Assembly: GCA_018818165.1 (NCBI GenBank)
Contig: JAHISP010000071.1
Span: 62,001-126,000 of the forward strand
Length of the DNA stretch: 64,000 nucleotides
Source of the DNA: Bacteroidota bacterium
Lineage (GTDB): Bacteria; Bacteroidota; Ignavibacteria; Ignavibacteriales; Melioribacteraceae
Reading direction: 5' to 3'
The position numbers and the translations under genes are program-made. Of this stretch, positions 27,345 through 34,010 are shown piece by piece. Each line of letters begins with the position of its first letter. Position 1 is the first letter of the stretch. The notes below the pieces were generated by a model. The model worked only from the letters and a program-made list of their open reading frames with translations, did no database searches and was not told the DNA's origin.

Positions 27345-28373
27345 ATGAAGAAAGACCGTATAGACTTTTATAAAGAAATTGAAAAATCAAGAAACTCAAA
27401 GCTAATTATTTATATTACTGGTGATAGACCTGGTTTAGAAACCCAAATTCATCCTGAAATATTAGAGTATTTTGTTGATCATCTTGATTCTCTAGGTAAT
27501 AATAAGGTTGAGAAAATTTCCTTATTCTTATATACAAGAGGTGGAAGTACACTTGCTGCATGGAGTTTAGTTAATTTACTTAGGCAATTTTGTAAAGAAC
27601 TTGAGGTTATAATACCATCTAAAGCACAAAGCGCAGGAACTTTAATTGCAATTGGAGCTGATAAAGTAGTCATGACAAAACAAGCAATATTGGGTCCTAT
27701 TGATCCAAGTGTTAATGGACCTTTGAACCCACAAAATCCTGCCTTCCCTAATAATCTTCAAGCTCGTCTTCCAGTAAGTGTTGAGTCTATCAACGCATAT
27801 TTTCAATTAGCAAGTGAGGATGTAAAAGTAAATAAATCAAGTGATTTAGTTAATGTTTTTACAAATCTAGCGAATCAAGTTCATCCATTGGTTCTTGGTG
27901 ATGTTTATAGAACCAGAACGCAAATTCAAATGTTAGCTAGAAAATTACTCAACAGAACAATTAAAAACTCTAAAGAGGTTGAAAGAATAATATCTTTTTT
28001 AACTAGCGGTTCAGGTAGCCATGACTATACTATATACCGAAGCGAAGCAAAGGATGAACTAGGATTAAAAATTGAAAAACCAAATGATACATTGTATAAA
28101 GTTATTAAAAAAATATACGATGATATTAGTGAAGAATTAGAATTAAGAAAAAGATATGATCCAAATATGATTATTGGTACAAATAGTACAGCTCCATATG
28201 AATTTAGAAGAACTTTAATTGAGAGTTTACATGGTGGCACTGATGTCCTCATTAGTAAAGGAATTTTGACAAAAAGGATACAAACTATTCAACAACCACC
28301 ACCTTTCCCACCAATCGATAGAACGGTTGTTGAAGATAACCGTACATTTGAGGGGTGGCAGCATGAAGTATAA
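27345..28373 (+). CDS. SDH-family Clp-fold serine protease
   Basis: This 342-residue protein lacks a signal peptide or membrane helix. Residues 20-~190 have a ClpP/crotonase-like fold as in the serine dehydrogenase proteinase (SDH) family. FLYTRGGSTLAAWSL supplies an oxyanion-type glycine loop, Ser96 in KAQSAGTLIAIGAD is the likely nucleophile, and GPIDPSVNG follows. The C-terminal half is helical with a final PPPFPPIDRT segment. Cytosolic proteases of this type occur in archaea and accessory regions of bacteria; substrates are unknown. GAGGGAG precedes the ATG. The small gene 27 bp downstream probably shares its transcript. Confidence 0.8.
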   Translation: MKKDRIDFYKEIEKSRNSKLIIYITGDRPGLETQIHPEILEYFVDHLDSLGNNKVEKISLFLYTRGGSTLAAWSLVNLLRQFCKELEVIIPSKAQSAGTLIAIGADKVVMTKQAILGPIDPSVNGPLNPQNPAFPNNLQARLPVSVESINAYFQLASEDVKVNKSSDLVNVFTNLANQVHPLVLGDVYRTRTQIQMLARKLLNRTIKNSKEVERIISFLTSGSGSHDYTIYRSEAKDELGLKIEKPNDTLYKVIKKIYDDISEELELRKRYDPNMIIGTNSTAPYEFRRTLIESLHGGTDVLISKGILTKRIQTIQQPPPFPPIDRTVVEDNRTFEGWQHEV

Positions 28374-28400
28374 AATCTTATTAATAAAAGAGAGATTATT

Positions 28401-28622
28401 ATGAATACATTAATTAGAAATACAGGATTTGACAATTATGTAAATTACGAAACTGGGGAATCCAGTTTAGATCTATCAAAAGGGAATTGCGATAATTCAA
28501 CAGACCCATCTAGCTTATCTTATTTGTTAAAAAATAATATACTTGTTCAATATAGTTTGGCAAATATTATTAGTAGGGAAGTGACACAAAAACCTGATGA
28601 ACAATTCCAAATAGTCAAATAA
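28401..28622 (+). CDS. Hypothetical 73-residue protein
   Basis: No family was recognised. It is acidic and polar (NYVNYETGESSLDLSKGNCDNSTD), with one short hydrophobic segment near residues 45-58 (NNILVQYSLANIIS). AGAGAG lies about 8 bp upstream of the ATG, and it is closed by a terminator 33 bp downstream. It follows the SDH-type protease gene closely, so it could be a substrate, inhibitor or adaptor of that protease; this is inferred from position only. Confidence 0.6.
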   Translation: MNTLIRNTGFDNYVNYETGESSLDLSKGNCDNSTDPSSLSYLLKNNILVQYSLANIISREVTQKPDEQFQIVK

Positions 28623-28655
28623 TAGAGTATAGTTTCATAACATTTTAATTGTGTG

Positions 28656-28685
28656 CCCATCTTAAAAGGATGGGTTTTTTATTTT
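28656..28685 (+). terminator. Rho-independent terminator after the protease pair
   Basis: CCCATC (28656-28661) pairs with GATGGG (28669-28674) around a 7-base loop and is followed by a T-rich run. It marks the end of the SDH protease/small protein unit and separates it from the array upstream of DUF6261. Confidence 0.85.
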
Positions 28686-28998
28686 TCTGCTACTTTTCCA
28701 AATTTTAACAATTTCTGTTCAATAGATTGCTGACTCTAATTCCAATATGCTGGGGAAATAAACCTCCTCGAAGCGAAATTACAATAAATATTAGGAAACC
28801 TCTGGGTTTGATTTGCTCAAAATAAGATTATGCAAAATAGATTCTCTCAATTTTTCTATCCCAAAGTAATGTTTTGTTAGGGAATATGGCTTTTATTAAC
28901 AAATTGCGGGAATCTTTATGCCATGACAATTAAATAAAACAAAACTGTTCAGAAGAGGCAAATTGCAACAAGTTCAAGTTTCTAAACACATAAATGCA
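28686..28998. other. Gene-free stretch before the 41-bp array
   Basis: I see no open frame or known RNA. Bases 28960-28998 show weak resemblance to the array units (ACAAG at 28968) but out of phase, so degenerate or deleted units may extend into it. TTGCGGGAAT at 28903-28912 recurs in the inverted repeat at 59918-59927. Confidence 0.5.
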
Positions 28999-29244
28999 AA
29001 TATTACAAGAAAAATTGATTATTTATCTAATGTACTTAGTACATTCAAAGAAAAAATGGTTTATTAATGAATACAATTTATACATTATATGAAAAATTAG
29101 TTTTTTGCTAAAAACATTATCTACATTATAAGAAAAACAAGTATATCTACCAATATACTTTATACATTACAAGAAATATGTATATATTTATAAATGTACT
29201 TTATACATGAACTAAAAATCTATTTTTGAGCTGCAATATTAAAA
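28999..29244 (+). repeat. Six-unit interspersed array, exact 41-bp period, upstream of DUF6261
   Basis: Units begin at 28999, 29040, 29081, 29122, 29163 and 29204. Within a unit, columns 1-16 follow the consensus TACATTAYAAGAAAAA. Columns 17-30 differ in every unit. Columns 31-41 follow AATRTACTTTA. Joined across unit borders this gives conserved 27-bp repeats at 29029-29055, 29070-29096, 29111-29137, 29152-29178 and 29193-29219, separated by 14-bp variable segments. The first and last units are the most decayed. No cas gene, leader or palindromic repeat is present. The array ends about 68 bp before the DUF6261 start. It could be a set of protein-binding sites near four helical turns apart, or a transcribed small-RNA array. 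Confidence 0.85.
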
Positions 29245-29312
29245 CATTAGGCTTAGCTCATTAATATAAGTAGCACTAATTAAATATATAAAATATTTAT
29301 CTGGAGGAATTA

Positions 29313-30038
29313 GTGAATGCACTAAACAAATTAACCTCAATTAGCCGAACAACAGAAGTAAACTCTGTAGTTAGCAGAATTATTTTTGAGTATGAGAAAA
29401 CAGAATGGAGCAGTGATACTCATTTAACAGGAGTGTTCAATTTACTAAAAGGCAAAAACGAAATACTAACAGATTCCATAAACAGAATAAAAGCTAATAG
29501 TAATCTTAAGGAAAAGGACAAAATACGTGATGAGAAAGTACGCTCAGTTCATTATTTAATTTTAGGATTTATGCATTCTCCCGATTTGGCAATTAAAAGT
29601 GCGGCGCAAGAGGTTTATAAAATGTATGAGCACTTTGGTCTTGGCATAATTAACCAGAGTTACGCAACCGCAAGTTCGCTTATTCACGCGTTATTGCTTG
29701 AATTTTCAAACGCAAGTTTACAACCCTCAATTGTGGCACTGCCTGGATTAAGTCAACTTATTGAAGAATTAACAACAGCACAAAGCGAGTTTGATGCTGC
29801 AAGTGTTATTTACGATGAAGAAAAAGCAGCAGAGGGAACAAAAGAAAATGCGAGCAAAATTAAAAAGGAAGTACTTTCTTTAGTTAATGATAAACTTGTT
29901 GTGTATTTAAGGGCAATGATACAAGTGGATGAAGCAAAATATGGCGAGCTAACACGCACCATTGCTCAAACAATTGACGACAATAACATTGCTGTAAATA
30001 AAAGGAAAAAGAAAGCAAAACCTGTAGTTGAGCAGTAA
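29313..30038 (+). CDS. DUF6261 family protein
   Basis: This 241-residue, mostly helical protein has no signal peptide or membrane segment. I place it in DUF6261, a family of unknown function common in Bacteroidota, from its overall pattern (LNKLTSISRTTEVNSVVSRI at the start, a central FGLGIINQSYATASSLIHALL, and IIAR-like helices). The C-terminal tail NKRKKKAKPV is very basic and could contact nucleic acid. The start is GTG with a strong GGAGG site at 29303-29307. A six-unit 41-bp repeat array lies directly upstream and a palindromic element directly downstream. No catalytic residue can be named. Confidence 0.7.
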   Translation: MNALNKLTSISRTTEVNSVVSRIIFEYEKTEWSSDTHLTGVFNLLKGKNEILTDSINRIKANSNLKEKDKIRDEKVRSVHYLILGFMHSPDLAIKSAAQEVYKMYEHFGLGIINQSYATASSLIHALLLEFSNASLQPSIVALPGLSQLIEELTTAQSEFDAASVIYDEEKAAEGTKENASKIKKEVLSLVNDKLVVYLRAMIQVDEAKYGELTRTIAQTIDDNNIAVNKRKKKAKPVVEQ

Positions 30039-30054
30039 TAAATGTTAAAAAAGG

Positions 30055-30161
30055 CACACACCCCTAAATCCCCTCTCAATAGGGGACTTTTAAAAGCCAA
30101 AACAAAAATAATCCCACTCTTGAGAGGGGAAAGATGCGGCTTTTTCGCAGCAAGGTGTGTG
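30055..30161. repeat. Palindromic intergenic element (nested inverted repeats)
   Basis: Outer arms CACACACC (30055-30062) and GGTGTGTG (30154-30161) enclose inner arms CCCCTCTCAA (30070-30079) and TTGAGAGGGG (30120-30129), with a further small hairpin TGCG...CGCA near 30135-30149. This 'cacacccctaaatcccctctc' type sequence is a familiar intergenic repeat in Bacteroidota-related genomes. It has no coding capacity and may be a MITE-like remnant. It may also terminate DUF6261 transcription. Confidence 0.75.
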
Positions 30162-30194
30162 TTTTGCTTTAAATGAAATTATGTTAAAAAAACA

Positions 30195-30228
30195 AAGGTT
30201 TCCAAAAACCTTGGAGGGTTGCTTTATT
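30195..30228. repeat. Short hairpin element, relative of 33069-33110
   Basis: AAGGTT (30195-30200) pairs with AACCTT (30207-30212) around TCCAAA, and the flank GGAGGGTTGCTTT follows. The same layout (AGGTTTCCAAAA, then CCT, then GGAGG, then GGCTTT) recurs at 33075-33106, so these are two copies of one dispersed element about 2.9 kb apart. Confidence 0.6.
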
Positions 30229-30328
30229 AAAAATATGAATATAATTACATTTGACAGCGATAACGAAAACAAGTAAATTGAAGCGTAAAAACAATTGCAT
30301 TGATTAAGTTTTAGGAAGGAAATATTAT

Positions 30329-30541
30329 ATGGGAAATCTTGCTTTAAATAATGGAACACTAAATAAGTATTTTGGGATTCTTGAAAACTTAGATGTCGAT
30401 TCAAAAAAGAATTTAATTATAAAGTTGACTAAGTCAATCAATTCCAAACCAAAATCAAAAATAAATATTAAAAATATTTTTGGTGCTTGGCAAGACACAA
30501 GAACAGCCGATGATATTATTAAAGATATTGAATTAAATTGA
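30329..30541 (+). CDS. Antitoxin-like small protein (VapB-type tail), orphan
   Basis: The C-terminal pattern IFGAWQDTRTADDIIKDIEL in this 70-residue protein is typical of short antitoxins that partner PIN-domain toxins in Bacteroidota, where this tail binds the toxin. The N-terminal part is helical (LNKYFGILENLDVDSKKNLIIKL). AGGAAGGA lies 9 bp upstream of the ATG. No PIN toxin follows: the next gene, 75 bp on, is another small protein. It may therefore be a solitary antitoxin or the remnant of a lost module. Confidence 0.65.
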   Translation: MGNLALNNGTLNKYFGILENLDVDSKKNLIIKLTKSINSKPKSKINIKNIFGAWQDTRTADDIIKDIELN

Positions 30542-30616
30542 ATAAACTAACCAACATGCCACTTAAATTAATATAGCTCTACTTACCTCTGTCTATCTTT
30601 AACAAGGAATAGCAAA

Positions 30617-30817
30617 ATGAAAAAGGAATATGATTTTACAAAAGGTGAGCGAGGTAAGTTTTATAACAAAGATGCAAAAATAAATTTACCTGTTTACCTT
30701 GAAGAAGCAAACTTAAAATTTGTTGAGAAAATTGCAAAAGAAAAGAATTTATATTTAACAACAATAGTCAATAGACTTATTAAAGAGAATATTAATATTG
30801 CTCAAATGTTAAATTAA
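30617..30817 (+). CDS. BrnA/CopG-like antitoxin (ribbon-helix-helix-type), orphan
   Basis: The 66-residue protein begins MKKEYDFTKGERGKFYNKDA, an N-terminus shared by many short antitoxins. It continues with INLPVYLEEANLKFVEKIAKEKNLYLTTIVNRLIKENI, which fits a ribbon-helix-helix DNA-binding fold (strand followed by two helices). It should bind operator DNA as a dimer. No toxin gene is adjacent on this strand. AAGGA precedes the start. Confidence 0.65.
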   Translation: MKKEYDFTKGERGKFYNKDAKINLPVYLEEANLKFVEKIAKEKNLYLTTIVNRLIKENINIAQMLN

Positions 30818-30882
30818 GAAATTCTTTGCCAACTATTTATAAGAGCAAATCTTAACAGAAATAATAGCTATACTGCCATTAT

Positions 30883-31148
30883 TTACTCGTAATGTGTCCA
30901 CATTCGTAAAATTTTAACAACATGGTCATTTTCTAAAACTTGATAAACCAATCTGTGTTGAATATTAATTCGGCGTGATAAAGTACCAGTTAAATCTCCC
31001 AATAATCTTTCTAAAGGCGGTGGATTTTTAAATGTACCGTCTTCAAGCAATTTAATTATAGATTGCGCTTTAGGTTTTAAATTTGAGGAAGAGAGTTTTT
31101 TTTCATCTTTTTGTGCTCGTCAGTAAAAACAATTTTCCACTTTACCAA
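30883..31148 (-). pseudogene. yoeB: Frameshifted Txe/YoeB-type toxin
   Basis: Read on the minus strand from TTG at 31148, which overlaps the antitoxin stop, the frame gives VKWKIVFTDE. It then leaves frame through a single-base deletion near 31115. With one base restored the frame stays open to TAA at 30883-30885 and reads ...SIIKLLEDGTFKNPP, PLERLLGDLTGTLSRRINIQ and HRLVYQVLEN...WTHYE. This is a complete YoeB C-terminus including the RINIQHRLVYQV region and the terminal catalytic HY. Repaired length is about 88 residues, normal for the family. As written the product is truncated after about 20 residues, so the mRNA-cleaving toxin should be inactive. A sequencing error is the alternative. Confidence 0.85.
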
Positions 31149-31384
31149 TCTAATTCCGTAGAACAATCATCTGTTTTGGTGTTTGCACCTTCAATAATGG
31201 ATTCGAGCATATTGGGAATTGATAGAAGATACAGAGTTTCTTGAATTGCTCGCCAATTGTCATCCGAGATTAAAACAGTATCACCTCTTTTTCCTGTTAT
31301 TTTGATTGGTTCATTTGTTGAATGAGTGTCGTCAATCAATTTGTAAAGATTTAAACGTGTGCTTGCAGCATCTATAGTTTTCAT
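31142..31384 (-). CDS. yefM: YefM/Phd-family antitoxin
   Basis: The 80-residue protein shows the whole YefM pattern: an N-terminal DNA-binding Phd fold (MKTIDAASTRLNLYKLIDD, then EPIKITGKRGDTVLISDDNW), RAIQETLYLLSIPNM, and a C-terminal acidic tail ending ELDW that folds onto YoeB. Its stop overlaps the start of the broken toxin gene, as in intact yefM-yoeB operons. The antitoxin is intact while the toxin is frameshifted, the usual order of decay for such modules. Confidence 0.9.
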   Translation of the reverse strand: MKTIDAASTRLNLYKLIDDTHSTNEPIKITGKRGDTVLISDDNWRAIQETLYLLSIPNMLESIIEGANTKTDDCSTELDW

Positions 31385-31514
31385 AAATCACTCCATTTGA
31401 ATTATAGAAAAGTACATAATAACGAAGGGAAAAGCAGATAATTATTTTCCAAAATTATATAGATAATACTGCTGTCCTAAACAGAAATAAATTACTGTGT
31501 TTAGATATGCTACA

Positions 31515-31561
31515 CTCGAAACAGCGTTTCGAGCTACATGTAGTGCGATTCGCTGAATCGC
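31515..31561. repeat. Twin-hairpin REP-like element
   Basis: Two adjacent stem-loops are present: CTCGAAA/TTTCGAG (31515-31521 and 31527-31533) and GCGATT/AATCGC (31545-31550 and 31556-31561). They are joined by GCTACATGTAGT, itself containing the palindrome CTACATGTAG. This paired layout resembles repetitive extragenic palindromes. It sits between the YefM gene and the TlpA-like gene, which are divergent, so it is not a terminator for either. Confidence 0.7.
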
Positions 31562-31661
31562 AAAACCTATTTTTTGCATAATTATATTTTGGACAGATAT
31601 GATAGAAAACATTAAATTGCACTTCACTAATTTCTATTTATAATCGAGTTGAGATGTTTCC

Positions 31662-33035
31662 ATGAAGAAAAATCTAATTATTCCTTTTATCTTTTTTGTC
31701 CTACTTTCAAATTTAAACATGGCACAAAACATTTCAATTGTTGTTGAAAACTCTTCAATAACTAAAGCTTCCGTTCAACAACTAGAAGGTGAAAAGGTAA
31801 GCATTGTTGATACAGTAATTTCCCCAAGTGGTGATTTTCGATTTTCTTTGGATGGAAAGCACAATGGATTTTACCGTCTGCAAATGGATAGTAAGCATTG
31901 GATTGATTTCATTAACGATGGAATTGATGTTGAAATAAGAACTGATTTTAATAGTATGATTGATAGTCTGCAAATTGTAAAATCGGAAAGCAATAAATTG
32001 TATTATAATTTTATGGAGTTGAGTAAAGCCTACAAAACAAAAACGGAGCTACTTAATTTAATTTTGGTTCATTATCCTAATAATGATGATTATTATCAAA
32101 CAACTAAAACAAAATTGTTGCAAACTAAAGAAGAGTACATTCATTTTGTTGAAGTAACTTCGCAAAAAAATCCAAAATCATTTACTGCTCGCTACATTAA
32201 AGCTGCACAATTACCGATTGTTCCCGAACTGACAAATAATCCTAAAAATCCTTATGAAGATAATAACCAACTAAAGTTTTTAAAATCTCATGCATTGGAT
32301 AAGGTTGATTTTAATGATTTCGAAATGATTTATTCAAATTTATTTGCAAACAAGAGCATTGAATATTTAACCTATTATAGAAATCAGCAATTGCCCAAAC
32401 AGCTTTTAGAACAAGAGTTTATGAAAGCTGTGGATACTCTGCTTAATAAAGCAAAAGTAAATGATTTAGTTTATCAACAAATGACGGAATATTTAATTGA
32501 TGGATTCACAAAATTTGGCTTTGATGCAATAATAAATTACATAGTTGATAATTATGTAATTAAAGATGATTTGTGCCTTGATTCACAAATTGAGTCCACA
32601 ATTCAAAGACGGATTGACCAATCAAAATATTTGAAAATTGGAAATGTTGTTCCAAAAATCGTGTTGCCTGATTCAAATGGGAACAATATCGATTTAAGCA
32701 AAATTGAATCAGAGAAAATTTTAATTTTATTTTATGCAAGCTGGTGTCCGCATTGCAAAACAACAGTTACTGAGTTGATTAAACTTTATAACAATCAGAA
32801 ACAAAAGAAAGTTGAAATACTTGCTGTTTCTCTGGATGAAAACAGAACCGAATGGCTAAAATTTATTAAAAGTAATAAATTGGACTGGTTAAATGTTTCT
32901 GACTTAAAGGGCTGGAATGGAAAAGCAATTGAAGAATATTTTATCTATGCCACTCCAACAATGTTTTTTGTGGATAGTAAAAGAAATATTATCTCAAAAC
33001 CATTGACGATTGATGAAATTAAATCAGTTTTTTAA
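31662..33035 (+). CDS. Exported TlpA-like thioredoxin-fold protein with DUF4369-like N-terminus
   Basis: This 457-residue protein has a signal peptide (MKKNLIIPFIFFVLLSN...MA before QNIS). An N-terminal beta domain of DUF4369 type (SPSGDFRFSLDGKHNGFYRL) and a long helical middle follow. The C-terminal TlpA/AhpC-TSA thioredoxin domain has the redox motif WCPHC (Cys362 and Cys365) and the cis-proline context YATPTMFF. Such proteins reduce periplasmic disulfides, for example in cytochrome c maturation. The gene stands alone in the accessory region, and a terminator-like hairpin follows. Confidence 0.85.
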   Translation: MKKNLIIPFIFFVLLSNLNMAQNISIVVENSSITKASVQQLEGEKVSIVDTVISPSGDFRFSLDGKHNGFYRLQMDSKHWIDFINDGIDVEIRTDFNSMIDSLQIVKSESNKLYYNFMELSKAYKTKTELLNLILVHYPNNDDYYQTTKTKLLQTKEEYIHFVEVTSQKNPKSFTARYIKAAQLPIVPELTNNPKNPYEDNNQLKFLKSHALDKVDFNDFEMIYSNLFANKSIEYLTYYRNQQLPKQLLEQEFMKAVDTLLNKAKVNDLVYQQMTEYLIDGFTKFGFDAIINYIVDNYVIKDDLCLDSQIESTIQRRIDQSKYLKIGNVVPKIVLPDSNGNNIDLSKIESEKILILFYASWCPHCKTTVTELIKLYNNQKQKKVEILAVSLDENRTEWLKFIKSNKLDWLNVSDLKGWNGKAIEEYFIYATPTMFFVDSKRNIISKPLTIDEIKSVF

Positions 33036-33059
33036 GTAAGAGCATTGCACACAAATAAA

Positions 33060-33110
33060 AGGCAAAAAACCTACGAGGTTTCCAAAACCTCGGAGGTTTG
33101 GCTTTTTAAA
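33060..33110 (+). terminator. Hairpin element ending the TlpA-like gene
   Basis: ACCTACGAGGTT (33069-33080) pairs with AACCTCGGAGGT (33086-33097) with one mismatch around TCCAA. An outer A-rich/GGCTTTTT flank follows, so it can serve as a terminator. It is a relative of the hairpin at 30195-30228, so the site has the character of a dispersed repeat as well. Confidence 0.65.
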
Positions 33111-33146
33111 AAACTATTGAATAATGTCTATTAACAAAAAAATATT

Positions 33147-33527
33147 TTAGCCTATTTCTTCGATAATTTTGTTAATAGTTACTGATAAATGTGGAATATT
33201 TTTTTCGCAAACCCAAAATATTTGTTCAGCATCAATATCAAAATAGTGATGAGAAATTATATCTCTCATTCCTTTTGCCCCTTTCCAATCAACATTGGGA
33301 TATTTATTTAAAAGTTTTGAATTAGTCATTTTGTCAATATTTTTCAAACTTTCTCCAATGGCAATTAATTGCATACAAATTGCATCAAGTGTTACCATAC
33401 CTTGATTAGAATTGGTAAAGTCTTCAACCGATTTGATTGAACTGAAGCGCTCATTTACTTTTTGAGTGGCAACATAGATTTGCTCTAGGATGCTGATTAC
33501 TAATTCTTTGTCATACATAACTAGCAT
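33147..33527 (-). CDS. HepT-like HEPN toxin (DUF86)
   Basis: This 126-residue all-helical HEPN protein has the active-site motif RX4HXY complete as Arg88, His93 and Tyr95 in RDIISHHY. HepT toxins cleave RNA and are neutralised when the partner MntA adds AMP groups to the tyrosine of this motif. Its start overlaps the end of the nucleotidyltransferase gene by 17 bp, the standard operon layout. The motif is intact, so this pair looks functional. Confidence 0.88.
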   Translation of the reverse strand: MLVMYDKELVISILEQIYVATQKVNERFSSIKSVEDFTNSNQGMVTLDAICMQLIAIGESLKNIDKMTNSKLLNKYPNVDWKGAKGMRDIISHHYFDIDAEQIFWVCEKNIPHLSVTINKIIEEIG

Positions 33528-33801
33528 CAGTATTAATTCGTTTCATCAAAATTGGATTCATATTGCCTCGTTTTCTTATTAAATCAACTTTTGTTTTTAA
33601 TAACAATTCAAGTTCTTCTTTTATATGCACTAACTGAAATAAGTCTGGAGTTTTAGTCTCAATAACAATATCAATATCACTGTTTTCATTTTCTTCATTT
33701 CTAGAATATGAGCCAAAAACACCAATTGATTTAATACCGTATCTATTTTGATTTAGAGTTTTATATTCTTTAAGAGTCTTTAAAATTATTGCCTTATTCA
33801 T
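33511..33801 (-). CDS. MntA-like minimal nucleotidyltransferase antitoxin
   Basis: This 96-residue minimal polymerase-beta-type nucleotidyltransferase has the GSx10DxD motif as Gly30-Ser31 in FGSYSR and Asp42/Asp44 in NSDIDIVIE. In HEPN/MNT modules this enzyme AMPylates and silences the HepT partner. The order MntA then HepT with a 17-bp overlap is typical. Confidence 0.88.
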   Translation of the reverse strand: MNKAIILKTLKEYKTLNQNRYGIKSIGVFGSYSRNEENENSDIDIVIETKTPDLFQLVHIKEELELLLKTKVDLIRKRGNMNPILMKRINTDASYV

Positions 33802-33972
33802 CGCTTAACTCGGTTATTTAATTATTTATAATTTAATAAAAATCTTAGCTAAAAAATATTGTTTTTCAATAAAACTGTAAGTGAGTGATAAAGGTACTTA
33901 AGATAAACTATGGAGGTTTTAAAACTTTCGTATTTGTGCGGTAATTATTTTTAAAAATTTATTGTTGAGAAT

Positions 33973-34003
33973 TGTAGAGGTCGCATAATATGCGACCTCT
34001 ACA
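33973..34003. repeat. Perfect 31-bp palindrome
   Basis: TGTAGAGGTCGCATA (33973-33987) and TATGCGACCTCTACA (33989-34003) are exact reverse complements around one A. It lies 8 bp beyond the stop of the mutase large-subunit gene. Without a T run on the minus strand it is not a standard terminator. It resembles GTAGAGACGCATA-type dispersed palindromes known from Bacteroidota-related genomes. Confidence 0.8.
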
Positions 34004-34010
34004 AAAATAA

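Noticed and set aside
28999-29244. Calling the 41-bp array a CRISPR
   Set aside because: Conserved blocks are about 27 bp but the variable segments are only about 14 bp, repeats are imperfect and non-palindromic, and no cas gene is in the window. It is reported as an array of unknown type.
28623-29312. Retron or reverse-transcriptase-linked non-coding RNA
   Set aside because: No reverse transcriptase gene is present and the region lacks the paired a1/a2 arms expected of a retron RNA.
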